Shown here one piece after another: positions 1-12,039 of a stretch of 47,500 nt of DNA; the first letter of the stretch is position 1, and every line of letters starts with the position of its first letter. Source of the DNA: Chrysomallon squamiferum (taxonomy: Eukaryota > Mollusca > Gastropoda > Neomphalida > Peltospiridae); the NCBI GenBank assembly GCA_012295275.1, contig CM022669.1, positions 4,089,277-4,136,776 of the forward strand, in the 5' to 3' direction. The notes below the pieces were generated by a model that was not told the DNA's origin, made no database searches, and worked only from the letters and a program-made list of their open reading frames with translations. Position numbers and translations under genes: made by a program.

Positions 1-105
1 TTTTTTTCTTTCTTTCTTTATTTGTTTATTTAAATTTTTGAAATATATTTTCTGTTTCTTTCTTGAGTTCTCAAATTAATGTTATTTTCTGTTATTCTAA
101 TTTAG

Positions 106-173
<68 letters not shown>

Positions 174-232
174 AGGAAAATTAATAATTTTGAAAATACA
201 TTTGTAATAAATATGTGTCTCTTGTTTCACAG
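1..232 (+). other. Intron upstream of first visible VWA-gene exon
   Basis: Non-coding, T-rich sequence at the left edge with a long (AT)n tract at about 109-169. It ends in a splice acceptor (pyrimidine-rich TCTCTTGTTTCACAG) at 232. The window therefore opens inside an intron, and the 5' part of this gene lies outside it. Confidence 0.7.
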
Positions 233-359
233 GTTTATGGGGTGAAAGCAGGAAAAGACAACGAATTGAAGGAATTTTATAAAGAACTGGCCGACAGATC
301 TGGAGGTTGCTATTTGAGTCTAGAACACTTTGATGTCATCGTAGACATGTTTATGGCTG
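233..359 (+). CDS. VWA-domain-like protein, internal exon (C-terminal end of the VWA fold)
   Basis: A 127-nt exon with acceptor ...TTTCACAG|GTTTAT and donor GCTG|GTAACT. It is open in one frame and encodes 42 residues starting VYGVKAGKDNELKEFYKELA and then a GGCYLSL segment followed by a hydrophobic helix (FDVIVDMFMA). A strand, an amphipathic helix with ELA, then 'GG-x-YL-x-L' and a final hydrophobic helix are what the last part of a VWA (Rossmann-type) domain looks like in large intracellular VWA proteins. The MIDAS residues would lie upstream, outside the window, so metal or ligand binding cannot be judged. It joins in phase (phase 1) to the exon at 1307. The family call is by pattern memory, not by search. 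Confidence 0.72.
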
Positions 360-459
360 GTAACTGACTTTATTTTATAATATAGACCAACAAAGAATCA
401 AAGAAATAAGAAAAGAAAGATAGAAATAGTGAATTAAAGAAAGATGGAAAAATTAATCA

Positions 460-493
<34 letters not shown>

Positions 494-846
494 ACAAGAA
501 AAACAGGAAAATAGGTTTCATAAAATAATCTTTCTTTTACTCTTCTTAAGACAATTATATTCATTCTTATTCTCTATAAACATTATGTTTTATTTTTTTC
601 ATGCTAGAAACAATTATGTTTAATCTCTACGATAGTCTTCATCGAAAACTACTTATTATTTAGTTACTTGTATGAAAAATTCGAAAACGTATGTTTATCT
701 CTCCTTTCTCTCTCACATCTCTTACTGTCATCTAGCTCTGCAGTCTTTATATTTGTATAATCCATTTTGTTTGTTTTTGTATAAACATTTCGTGCGCGCA
801 CCTGCATTTACTTATCTGTATTTATTTACATATACGAGTATGCACA

Positions 847-1030
<184 letters not shown>

Positions 1031-1114
1031 CATGCCAGTCTCATATGTCTATCTGTCTATCCATCTTTCTCTCTAATTTCTTTATCCACATCTCTGCATA
1101 TGTATGTATATATG

Positions 1115-1218
<104 letters not shown>

Positions 1219-1306
1219 TTTCTTTCTGTTACTCTAGACACTAGTTAGACAAAATATTCACTACTCAGTGTAACTTGTAGTTACGTTTGTTGTATTTTCG
1301 CTTCAG

Positions 1307-1446
1307 TCTGTTACCGAGAATCGAACCAGGAGCAGCTTCAGTCTTTTATCAGTGAAGTAGAAGACGGAGGTGAGATGACTCAAGTTAAGAAGGAAATGTT
1401 CAAAAAACTGAAAGAGAAACCAGCCAAGCCGATACGAAGAACACAT
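1307..1446 (+). CDS. VWA-domain-like protein, internal exon (lysine-rich post-VWA linker)
   Basis: A 140-nt exon between acceptor TTCGCTTCAG and donor ACACAT|GTAAAT. With the G carried from the previous exon it reads VCYRESNQEQLQSFISEVED and then a Lys/Arg-rich stretch (KKEMFKKLKEKPAKPIRR). 'MAVCYRE' across the junction completes the last helix of the VWA-type domain; what follows is a charged, probably flexible linker. It ends in phase 0 and joins cleanly to the exon at 2014. The downstream (TTA)n tract is read as an open frame if the donor is ignored, but it is intronic. Confidence 0.72.
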
Positions 1447-1517
1447 GTAAATAGACTTTTTAAATATAGAAATATTAACCTAAACCTATACTTTTCAAAA
1501 ATATATATTTCACTTAA

Positions 1518-1562
<45 letters not shown>

Positions 1563-2013
1563 GCTGTTGTTGTTGGTGGTGTTGTTATTATTACATTACA
1601 TTTAAAATTAAAATTATGATAATACACCATAATAATAAAATAAAAAGTAATTGACTTATTATAGTATCAAAAGATAAGGAAAAAAAAATAACATTTTAAA
1701 ATCTTTGGATATTTATTTAATTTCTTTATTTTATTTAATTCGCTAAGACACTGATAACGCAAGACAATCTAATTTAATAAATTAATTATTACACAAAAAA
1801 AGAAGCATTTTGATAAACCTTAATATCATAGCAGGCAAAAGAATATTACATGGACTATAAATTAATATTTGGATCAGTATTTAAGAAAGAGATGACTTTC
1901 TTTTTATTCTTCTTTTCTTGTTTCAGCATTAAATGAACTATAATATTTAAGAAAGTTTATTTTATTTTGAATCAGTGAATTTATTTAATTTAAAGTTAAT
2001 CTGTTGTTTTCAG
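1447..2013 (+). other. Intron of VWA-like gene
   Basis: Begins with donor GTAAAT and ends with a good pyrimidine tract and CAG at 2011-2013. It holds a (TTA)n tract (about 1519-1563) and otherwise AT-rich unique sequence. No further exon was seen. Confidence 0.65.
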
Positions 2014-2113
2014 AGATATGTTAAAGCGGCATGGTGGGATCGAAAACTTGATTCGAACGAGAGACCTGCCTACAAATACAACACAGAAACAGATGTGTGG
2101 TCACACAATGACA
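2014..2113 (+). CDS. VWA-domain-like protein, penultimate coding exon
   Basis: A 100-nt exon (acceptor GTTTTCAG, strong donor GACA|GTGAGT) encoding RYVKAAWWDRKLDSNERPAY followed by a KYNTETDVWSHND segment. Two adjacent tryptophans and a third near the end, with mixed charge, suggest a small folded or binding segment rather than low complexity. It ends in phase 1 and joins in frame to the last exon (A+GT gives Ser). I do not recognise a named domain here. Confidence 0.7.
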
Positions 2114-2379
2114 GTGAGTGTATTATCTTCAGAGATTACTAAACCTGACGCAAGGGTATCTTTATATGAAAATATGTGCTGCAAGTTATAGTTCAGTGCC
2201 ATAAATATCGTATGCAAAATTACAATTTATCGCCGTAAATATCTTTATATAAAATAATAAAAAAAGTATTTAAGGAATAAATTTCGTAGCGAGTTTTTTT
2301 TAGTAAACACATCTGCTGTGAAAAGCACATCTGAAAAAAAAAAAATAAATAAATAAATAAAAAATGTGTTTATTTTTAG

Positions 2380-2486
2380 GTGACGTCAAACTATCAGAAA
2401 CGCGCGTGTCGAGCAGAGCAGACATGAAAACGTGCATTCGCAAACCAGTGACGAAAGTAAATAAAAGACGCTGTTCTGTTATGTAA
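2380..2486 (+). CDS. VWA-domain-like protein, terminal exon with CaaX-like C terminus
   Basis: The last coding exon, from acceptor TTTATTTTTAG to a TAA at 2484-2486. It encodes a basic, probably disordered tail ending KVNKRRCSVM-stop. The final four residues, C-S-V-M, fit a CaaX prenylation box; Met in the last position is the class used by farnesyltransferase, and the preceding Lys/Arg cluster resembles the polybasic membrane signal of Ras-type proteins. The gene product may therefore be anchored to a membrane. The CDS visible in the window totals 474 nt (157 residues plus stop). Membrane anchoring is inferred from the C terminus alone. The exon itself contains a TGACGTCA at 2381-2388, which is probably incidental. 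Confidence 0.72.
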
Positions 2487-2799
2487 ACTGAAAGTGAAAG
2501 TGATATGAGCCGTGTACATTTGATTAAAGTGTTAGAGATCTGGTTTAACGGCTCACACCAAAATGAAGCTCTTCATCCAAAATGACAGTTTAAATCTCAG
2601 TAACAAAATATTTACTGTACATTTGAAAAGATTAATTATAAAATATTAAAATTTTGCATGTTATTAATTATAATATTATATACTAACTTTGCAGAACGTT
2701 TATATATATATACGATTGTGTTTTGTATGTACAAAATTTGTTATTATATGTTGTATATATGTTGAATTAAATGTATATTATGTTGTCGGTTCTCAGTGC

Positions 2800-2851
<52 letters not shown>

Positions 2852-3027
2852 ATAAAATAATATGTAATAAAATTATGAAAATGTCTTTTTCAATCTTTTT
2901 TTTGTTCTTTTTTTCTCGAGATCAATGATATTTGACGAATCTAAATCTACTAATGCTATTACTACTGCTACTGCTACTACTACTACTTATATTGCCTCTG
3001 CTGCTACTACTACGACTACTAGGACTA

Positions 3028-3067
<40 letters not shown>

Positions 3068-3340
3068 TAAGAGATAAATGATACAAGCACAAAACAGAAA
3101 GATGAAGCATACATACAGGCGGATCTCTTAACTTAATAATTTTAATATTATTTAATTTTGTGTTACTGGTATTTAAATTTTAAAATCATTAACTGATTAG
3201 TACTGTTGATATATAAAACAATAAAAATAAAAATAAAATATTTTCCACACACTGTGATTTAAGTTGTAATAACAAAAACATCTTAGATTATTTTTAACTG
3301 AAATTTTCATTCATATCATTGTTTACTTCCTGCTACATTC
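2487..3340 (+). other. 3' UTR and downstream flank of the VWA-like gene
   Basis: AT-rich sequence without an open frame of interest. It contains a (TTA)n tract at about 2805-2850, overlapping AATAAA signals just after it, a (CTA)n-like stretch at about 2950-3030 and (AT)n at 3031-3064. Transcription of the VWA-like gene most likely ends in this stretch. Confidence 0.55.
2851..2871 (+). terminator. Candidate poly(A) signals (AATAAA x2)
   Basis: AATAAA occurs at 2851-2856 and again at 2866-2871, about 370 nt after the stop codon and right after a (TTA)n tract. These are the best-placed cleavage/polyadenylation signals for the upstream gene, although AATAAA is common in AT-rich DNA. Confidence 0.45.
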
Positions 3341-3350
3341 TTTGCATAAA

Positions 3351-3358
3351 TGACGTCA
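3351..3358. promoter_or_regulatory. Full CRE palindrome TGACGTCA next to an octamer-like motif
   Basis: TGACGTCA is the consensus cAMP-response element bound by CREB/ATF proteins. It sits directly after TTTGCATAA (an imperfect reverse-strand match to the POU octamer) and about 10 bp before a second CRE half-site (TTTGACGTAAA). A candidate transcript start and splice donor follow within 130 bp (3445-3481). Confidence 0.45.
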
Positions 3359-3444
3359 CAATTGTTTGACGTAAAACAGTAAGGATTTCTTTACGTTTCT
3401 GAATTACCAAGATGGAGTGAAATATATTAAAAGATTAAACAAAT

Positions 3445-3481
3445 ATGTTCATGGATCTAAAAACGTTGATTCTACTTAATG
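3445..3481 (+). other. Candidate upstream first exon with strong donor
   Basis: An ATG at 3445 opens MFMDLKTLILLN, and the frame runs into an excellent splice donor (AATG|GTAAGT) at 3482 in phase 1. The CRE/octamer pair lies just upstream. Phase 1 is the phase needed to join receptor exon 2 at 37299, so this could be a distant alternative first exon of the receptor gene, or the first exon of an unseen transcript. It could equally be chance. A short upstream ATG (ATGGAGTGA) precedes it. Confidence 0.25.
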
Positions 3482-3487
3482 GTAAGT

Positions 3488-4076
3488 ACTGTTATAACGT
3501 ATATGTTTTAAACTTTTACTTAGCTACAACGAAATTTAGAAAATAATCAAAATTTGTTTCTAAAACGAAGAAGAACACTCACTTGAATGAATATAATACT
3601 ACGGATCAGTTTATAAAACAATATAAGCATAGTGTACGTATGTGTATGTATGTGTATGTATATGTCTGTATGTGTATGTATGTATGTGTCTGTATGTGTT
3701 TCAATGTGTTTATTTGTCAGTCTTTCTGGATGAAGTATGGTTCAAGTACTATACACTAATATACTTTATCGTTGAAATTTAATTTACCCTGTCTACACGT
3801 ATTTATGAATGTATTATTTTTTATGGTTGTATATATATGTAGGCGTTCGTCAAATAATGCATCTTACAGCTTCTGTAATAATGATCGAAAATAACCAACG
3901 AGTCGATTACGAAGCTACAATATCATTTGTAGTTCGCTAAAATTAAATATATCATTTTATGATACATTTAGCATTTCTTAGATGTTTTCTTTCTTAATAA
4001 CCCCTAAAATATGTATGTGGAGGTGTGTATGTGTGTTTGTCTATGTGTGTGAGGGTGTGTTTGTCTGTGTGTGTGT

Positions 4077-4077
<1 letters not shown>
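3488..4077. other. Non-coding flank, AT-rich
   Basis: Unique AT-rich sequence with short TATG/TGTATG repeats at about 3633-3700. I see no gene here. Confidence 0.6.

Positions 4078-4119
<42 letters not shown>
4078..4119. repeat. (TG)n microsatellite
   Basis: An almost pure TG tract, preceded by about 60 bp of imperfect TG-rich sequence. Confidence 0.9.
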
Positions 4120-4120
<1 letters not shown>

Positions 4121-4692
4121 TCTGCATGCAGGTTCTATACTTGTGTTTGTGTGTACGTGTGAATTTGTATTTGAGTAATCACACCACACGTGAACACAGA
4201 AAAAAAAAAGAGATAAATTTAATAATTACGTTTTTTAGTTATAGTACATATCTGAGATGTACAGAAAAAGATATCGTTGTTTGGTTTCTTTCATTTTTGT
4301 TCCTACAAACACGAATACCTTTAGCCCCTGGTACATTGTTATCTCAAGCGAAATAATCAACTGTTTGAAAATAATTCTGATTAGTGAAGCGATTTTCTGG
4401 GAAGTTGTTAAACAGCCCTTGACTACAGTCAGAGTATCTCATTGATAACAGTACAGGTTCCTAAATAACTAGAAATCGTGACAAAGCGGATTCGTTGAGC
4501 ATCAACTTGACACAGTTTTGTATTGTCGCCTGGCTGACATATTAATGCATCATGTCTTATTGAACACTTAGTAACAGGTGTCCGCATCCTGTTAATTTAC
4601 TGTTCACAAAGCTAGTCGGGAATGAGAGCGTGTTTTATGTGGAATCCATACATCTGCAGATCGAACTGTACGATGTAAGTCTGGAGAGACAG

Positions 4693-4949
<257 letters not shown>

Positions 4950-5164
4950 TAACAGTAGCAGCAGCAGCAGCAGTCCTGGTAGTAGTAGTAGTTGTTGTAA
5001 TAGTAGCACTAACAGTAAAGATAACTATAATAATAGTGGTTGCAATTATTGTTGTTGCAGTAAAATACTTTATTAAAGTATAAAGAGAGACAGACTGGGA
5101 GAAAGTCGTGGTAATAATAATTATAGACGTAGTAGTTATTGTTTGTATTTGTTGTTGTTTCAAA

Positions 5165-5281
<117 letters not shown>

Positions 5282-5619
5282 TTAACGTGTAATGGACATC
5301 TGTAACAGGCATACATGTTTATGTATTTTATATGTAATTCTGTATATTTCAACGCCGTGTAAAGAACAAAAATGTGTACATTTTAAGGAATATTTATTAC
5401 ATCTAACTATACATGTTTAGGCCGTGTTACAGCATATGTAAAATGATATAAACATTTATACATCTGAAGGCTTAGATCATTGCAATGCTTTGCCTTTTGT
5501 CTGCAGATAAAATAGAGATATTAGAAAGTAAAATATAAATATCTACAACTTGTTGCTACCTTAATTTGATCTTTTTAACGGATGCATCATTGACAAAAAA
5601 GATAAAGGTGGGTGAAGGA

Positions 5620-7045
5620 ACAGTTTAATGTAATAACTGAACATGTTACTGGAACACACTAATGTAATAACTAAACATATTACTAGAATATTCTAATATA
5701 ATAACTGAACATGTTACTAGAACACACTAATGTAATAACTAAACATGTTACTAGAATATTCTAATATAATAACTAAACATGTTACTAGAATATTCTAATA
5801 TAATAACTAAACATGTTACTAGAACACACTAATGTAATAACTAAACATGTTACTAGAATATTCTAATGTAATAACTGAACATGTTACTAGATAACACTAA
5901 TGTAATAACTGAACCTTTTACTAGAACACGCTAATGTAATAACTAAACATGTTAATAGAACACACTAATGTAATAACTAAACAAGTTACTAGAAAACTCT
6001 AATGTAATATCTAAACATGTTACTAGAACACGCTAATGTAATAACTAAACATTTTACTAGAATATTCTAATGTAATAACTGAACATGTTACTAGAACAGT
6101 TTAATGTAATAACTAAACATGTTACTAGAACACGCTAACGTAATAACTAAACATGTTACTAGAACACACTCATTAATAACTGAACATGTTACTAGAACAG
6201 TTTAATGTAATAACTGAACATGTTAGTAGAACAGTTTGTGTAATAACTAAACATGTTTTAATGTAATAACTGAACATGTTACTAGAACAGTTTAATGTAA
6301 TAACTGAACATGTTAGTAGAACAGTTTTAATGTAATAACTAAACATGTTACTAGAACACGCTAACGTAATAACTAAACATGTTACTAGAACACACTAATG
6401 TAATAACTGAACATCTTACTAGAACACACTAATGTAATAACTAAACATCTTACTAGAACACACTAATGTAATAACTGAACATCTTACTAGAACACACTAA
6501 TGTAATAACTGAACATGTTACTAGAACACACTAATGTAATAACTAAACATGTTACTAGAACACACTAATGTAATAACTGAACATGTTACTAGAACACACT
6601 AATGTAGTAACTGAACATGTTACTAGAACAGTTTAATGTAATAACTGAACATGTTACTAGAACAGTTTAATGTAATAACTAAACATGTTAATAGAACACT
6701 CTAATGTAATAACTGAACATGTTACTAGAACAGTTTAATGTAATAACTGAACATGTTAATAGAACACGATAATGTAATAACTGAACATGTTACTAGAATA
6801 TTCTAATGTAATAACTGAACATTGTAATAAAACACGCTAATGTAATAACTAAACATGTTAATAGAACACGCTAATGTAATAACTAAACATGTTACTAGAA
6901 CACACTAATGTAATAGCTAAACATGTACTAGAATATTCTAATGTAATAACTGAACATGTTACTAGAATATTCTAATGTAATAACTGAACATGTTACTAGA
7001 ATATTCTAATGTAATAACTGAACGTGTTACTAGAACACGCTAACG
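5620..7045. repeat. Minisatellite, ~34-bp unit, about 40 copies
   Basis: A head-to-tail array whose unit contains the core AACATGTTACTAGAA, followed by a variable end (ACACAC, ATATTC, ACACGC or CAGTTT), then TAATGTAATAACT[A/G]A. Most units are 34 bp; a few are shortened (for example near 6237-6258). Variant ends are interspersed and also occur in runs, for example several ACACAC-type units at about 6380-6600 and ATATTC-type units at the right end, which implies local unit-by-unit duplication. The conserved core contains the palindrome AACATGTT. It is non-coding and is not a CRISPR array, because there are no unique spacers. Confidence 0.95.
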
Positions 7046-8990
7046 TAGTATATGTAAACTTAATTACTGAAACACTAAGGTGACGACACAGTCAAAGATA
7101 TGACAGGTTCACTGCAGTATCACTGATATATCACAGACGTCGTGGAATCTGACCACATAATTAAACATGCGCTGCCTCGTCACAGAAGAAACACAACTGA
7201 TGAAAATTTAAATGTAGGTGGCCGCTGACGGTGCTAGAATGAAAGCGCTGAGAGAAGATCAACTAATGAAGCGTGTATTTAATCACATGTTACTGAAGAA
7301 CGAGCTGGTTTGCGGTACTTCGAGGTCTTTTCACCAGCCAATGACGGCCTAATGTATCTCTTTCACTGACAACAACTTGGATTTCCTTGAGAAAAAAAAA
7401 AAAAAAAAAAAAAAAATCTTGAATAAGCTATCTCCTCTGATAATGGAATACAAGAACATTGATCCCCAACATCTTTTACACATATTGAAAAAGTTTCTGG
7501 GAATGTTCGGGCGTGTGTAGATGGTGTTTTGCAGCATCAAGTGTCCGTGGTTATTCACGAATTGAAAGTATAGTTTAAAACTTAAAGAAGAGATTTTATT
7601 TGAAAAACACCTGCGTGGAAGAAAAAAGATTATGTTTTCTTCTTAAATGGTAAGTTGATATATCTCTTATGATTCTCGTCAGTTTTCTTTTTCTGTCTTT
7701 TCTTTTTGATTATCATATTTTTTTATTTTATTTTATTTTATTTATATTAATTTTTTTTTTCTACTTCGTCGATACTTTCTCTGTTTCGCCATCTAAAAGT
7801 TATATCATATATTTTTTTTAAATTTTGTCATGTTATTTAATTTTTTTTTCTAAGGATAAAATGGGATTTGTTTACGTTTTATTTATTTATTCATTTATTC
7901 ATTCATTCATTCATTCATTCATTTATCCATTTAGGTTTGGGTTTTTTCATTTATGTATTCATTTAGTTAGTTCGTGAGTTGTTTAATTTCTTTGTGTTTC
8001 ATAATCTAAGAAACACACCTTTTATGCTTAATTTCCATCAGATGTCGGAATACTTTTATAGTTGTTATGTTTTTTGTTTCGATTATTAGGTGACATTTTC
8101 TTTTCTTTTATTGTTTATTTGCCTGCGTAATGTTTATTTTAAATGATTTGGTTACTGCTCAGCACTACTGTAAATGTTCTTGCTATTCTAATTTTAATAT
8201 TATAAATAAAGCTTAAACATGATATTTAAAACATTATTAAATCATCAGATTAAATTCAGATGTTAAATTATTTTTGTATTTTGAATAAAATGTTAAATAT
8301 TATGTTTTAAGTTTTAAAATTACTCTGTATTTATTTTATTTTATTTTGTGATTTGATTTATATTATTTATTTAATTAGTTGCCTAGCCAGTTTATTCGTA
8401 ATTTTTCAATTTATTTATTTGTTATTTATTTAGTTTATTTCCTTATTTATTTATTTATTAATTTGTTTATTCACTTACTTATTAATTAATTAATTTATTT
8501 ATTCATTTATTTATTTATTCATTTATTTATTCATTTACTCGTTTATGCACTTATTTACTTATTTATTTACATATTTATTAATTTATTTATCAGCTGACTG
8601 TTATTTTTAATTTTATTTTAGAATTTTAGTATAAATTATATTTACGTAATTATATCTCTACTTTTGACCTTTCACTCATATTTCTTTTTACACAAATACA
8701 ATTTCACAAATTCTGTTTTATTTTTAATTTCTTTCAACATATCTACATTGTATATAAGAGAATAAAATAAACCTGCCGTTTATGTCACAAAATTTTTGTA
8801 ATTTAAACTTTGATCTGACTTGTTTTTTTAACATTCTGAAAATTTGCCAGCTGTTCTTTATTTATTTACTTTCATTTGCATCTTCACTATTCCCACTAAA
8901 TAACTTCGAATGCGTACTGGCATATGTACACGTGTGCGTTTTATTTGCTTTTGAAAATTTAGTTTCTATCATAAAATTATTTCTTATGAA
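7046..8990. other. Non-coding stretch; GC-richer island then AT-rich repeats
   Basis: 7080-7360 is less AT-rich and CpG-containing unique sequence. A poly(A) run follows at about 7391-7416. A good donor-like AAATG|GTAAGTTG occurs at 7649-7650. From about 7870 to 8600 the sequence is dominated by ATTT/ATTC simple sequence. I see no coding gene. Confidence 0.55.
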
Positions 8991-9061
8991 ATAAGAACGA
9001 AGCCATATGTATACACGAACACAAACACATCCATTTACATAGACGTATTCGTACGATTTCA

Positions 9062-9181
9062 AATTTATTATTATTATTATTCTCATCATTGTCATCTTCA
9101 TTAACTTTAATATTATTACTGTTATTATTATTATCATTGTCATAATCATTATTATCATCATTATAACCATCATCATCATCA

Positions 9182-9249
<68 letters not shown>

Positions 9250-9250
9250 T
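9062..9250. repeat. (TTA)n/(ATC)n trinucleotide region
   Basis: Imperfect TTA/ATC repeats leading into a pure (ATT)n tract at about 9181-9249. The poly-Asn/Asp reading frames on the minus strand are repeat artefacts. Confidence 0.9.
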
Positions 9251-9431
9251 ACATTGCTGAAAGTGAATAGAAAATAGAATACAAGAAAATTGTAAACACT
9301 GCTCAGTCTGTATAAACACGTAGGCATAATTATCTGTACAAGTGTCCGAAAGTGTGTATGTCTACGTGCATTTGTTTCGAAGAAAATAATTCGTCGGAAT
9401 ATCATTTCAAATAGACAGACAACCACACTAT

Positions 9432-9577
<146 letters not shown>

Positions 9578-9981
9578 ACAGTTTTATTAAAATTGATAAC
9601 AGAATTACATGTTACTGCTCCATTTTCTACTCGATGAGTTTTTCCTGTAATAAGAGCTGAAGAAAAAATTATATATATTACTGTAGCTTTATTTACGTCT
9701 GACTCCTTGAACTGGGGTTGTCTGTGATAATATTAATGTCAGTGTTTTACAGGGTTAGTTAGAAAGAGTAGAGAATATAATCATCTCAAATCTCGACAAC
9801 TGGTTAAAAAAAAAAAAAAATATCTAAGGCGATATGGTCCATGCGTCTACGAATATGATTTATAAAATCCCATCCCAATCTTTGTTGTATTAATAATTAT
9901 AGTTTTCACACATACATTAATACGTAGGTATATACAAAACATACTATCTAATTATGTTCATACATTCGTGCATTTATATAT

Positions 9982-10343
9982 ATCGTGGTTAAGACATTGT
10001 GTTGAAGATTGGTAAGCTGAGATCATGTATTAGTAATATATCCTAGTAAAAAGTTACATACATAATTTATACAAAGGTACATTCATATGTAGACACACAC
10101 AAACACAAAGAGCACATACGTATACATATATGTGTATATATATATATATATACACACACAAACAGATATATAGACCTACATACATAGAGACAGAGACGCA
10201 CAGACAAATAAAGATATACAGACAGACATTCAGACACACATATATACAGACAAAATATGTTAAAGAATAAGAAAATAGGATCTATTATTGAGATGTGATC
10301 TCAGCTCCTACCAGCCTTCGACACAACGTCTTAACCACGATGT
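9982..10343. repeat. Inverted repeat, ~50-bp arms
   Basis: The left arm (about 9982-10028, containing CGTGGTTAAGAC) and the right arm (about 10292-10343, containing GTCTTAACCACG) are reverse complements with a few mismatches over roughly 45-50 bp. They enclose about 265 bp with CA- and TA-rich simple sequence. The arms contain a GTGGTTAAG segment like a tRNA A box, but no B box. This looks like a terminal-inverted-repeat (MITE-like) element or two opposed copies of one short element. Confidence 0.7.
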
Positions 10344-10743
10344 CGTCAACTCTTGTTAACGGTCGACAAGTGCGAACTAAAATAACTGCATAGAACTTAA
10401 TACGCAAAGAGTTAATCTGACCACATTAATCTGACTATACAGTAGAGTAGACGATTCATGAAATTCCATTCATTTGAAATCGCTCATTAGATATTTTATT
10501 TAATTTATTTCATATGTAAAGCTCTGTGAATGAACCGTAATATCCATAATTGTCGTTTTGTTGTGGTTGCGTATGGTGTTTTTTTTTATCAGCTTTAAAT
10601 ACATGAGGCAAGTTTTAAATGGAAACAGTTAAGTAACTTTGTTCAGCTAATAATATCAGTGCGTAGCAAAACTTTTTGTTTATATTATAAAGTAGTAATT
10701 AGGTTTTTATAGAGTAAAATTAGAGTAGTGAGAAATATCTAGA

Positions 10744-10745
<2 letters not shown>

Positions 10746-10825
<80 letters not shown>
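10746..10825. repeat. (GA)n microsatellite
   Basis: An uninterrupted 80-bp GA tract. Confidence 0.95.
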
Positions 10826-10826
<1 letters not shown>

Positions 10827-12000
10827 ACAGAAAAGATCATAAATAATTTTACTTTCAAATACGATTGTTGATAACGATCGATACGAAAAGAAAAACCTCT
10901 TGATAAATAAACGAAATCTTATGGAAAAGATATAAAAATAAATTCTTTCTTTAATAATTAAGTATCATCATAACGTTTTTCTTTTATATTTATTATTATT
11001 TTATTATCAATATGTAACATTCATCTGTTTATTAGTATTAATTAAACAAGAAGAGTTGTATTTTGAATTAAACAAACTGGAAATAGCATCATCATTGACA
11101 ATTTTATTTTATTTCAGGATTCTACATAAAATAATAAGATGTACTTGGTTATTATATATTCTGATAAGTTTATGAACTTAAAACGTAGATTCACTTTAAA
11201 ACTGGGACGTAACATATCATACAAAATTAAACTTAAATACTCCCGAGATTGAACCAGACAGCTATGTACCTCTTAAATAAAAGTGTAGATGTAATTAAAG
11301 AATTTCTTATCTTTATACAGAAAAAAAAAAAAAAATCAATTGTCATTGCATTTAAATATTCTTCTCTCGGGAACTCCAGTCATTTGGTGTCTATGCAAAT
11401 AGTCCCAGAGTTGAAATGCTTGGACTGAAATCAGTCCGGAACCAAAAGAGAAATCGATCTACTTTTGCTAAGATTCCGATAAACTATTTCACATATTCGA
11501 TCTGAGCTGACTTACAAAGACAGGAGTTGCCAACTTCTGCTTGTTTTGCCCCGAGCCCGACTGTAAGGAACATATGTTTTATTCACACATTTCCCCGAGT
11601 TCACGTCGTAAACAGCCAATTATGCAATGCACTTCTTGCAAAATTCGCTTCAGAAATTTATTAAGGAATCTCTGTTAACAACATTTCTGTCACGATGGCA
11701 GTGTTTTCAATTATGTTTTGACAGGAGATAAAAAAAAAAGTGTAATTTTATTTGGTTTTATGTATATGTGTGTATGTGTAAAACGTGTGTGTGTATATGT
11801 ATGTCATATGTTTGTATATATGTGTTATATATTTATTATTATTGATAGTTGTTTCTTTGCTTAATAATAATATACAGTATAACTATTTTATTACCACTTT
11901 TTTTAGCAACAGGTTTTCTGTATATAACCTCATTCTGTTAAATAGACAAGCTTAGAACAATTAATAAATATATAATACCAGTTTTATTCTAAATATATAT

Positions 12001-12002
<2 letters not shown>
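10826..12002. other. Non-coding unique sequence with an octamer motif
   Basis: No supported gene. 11340-11700 is less AT-rich and contains a perfect POU octamer ATGCAAAT (11393-11400), so it could be a regulatory island. A minus-strand B-box-like GGTTCAATCTC near 11250 has no partner A box. Confidence 0.45.

Positions 12003-12037
<35 letters not shown>
12003..12037. repeat. (CA)n microsatellite
   Basis: A short pure CA tract. Confidence 0.9.

Positions 12038-12039
<2 letters not shown>

Noticed and set aside
4590-4675. Exon-like segment reading ESVFYVESIHLQIELYD before GTAAGT
   Set aside because: The donor is good but the acceptor side is poor, the peptide matches nothing known to me, and it abuts a microsatellite.
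5620-7045. Regularly spaced repeat considered as a CRISPR array
   Set aside because: Units are contiguous ~34-bp tandem copies without unique spacers, and the genome is eukaryotic with spliced genes.
11220-11260. Minus-strand B-box-like GGTTCAATCTC (possible tRNA or SINE)
   Set aside because: No A box at the right distance and no cloverleaf could be drawn.
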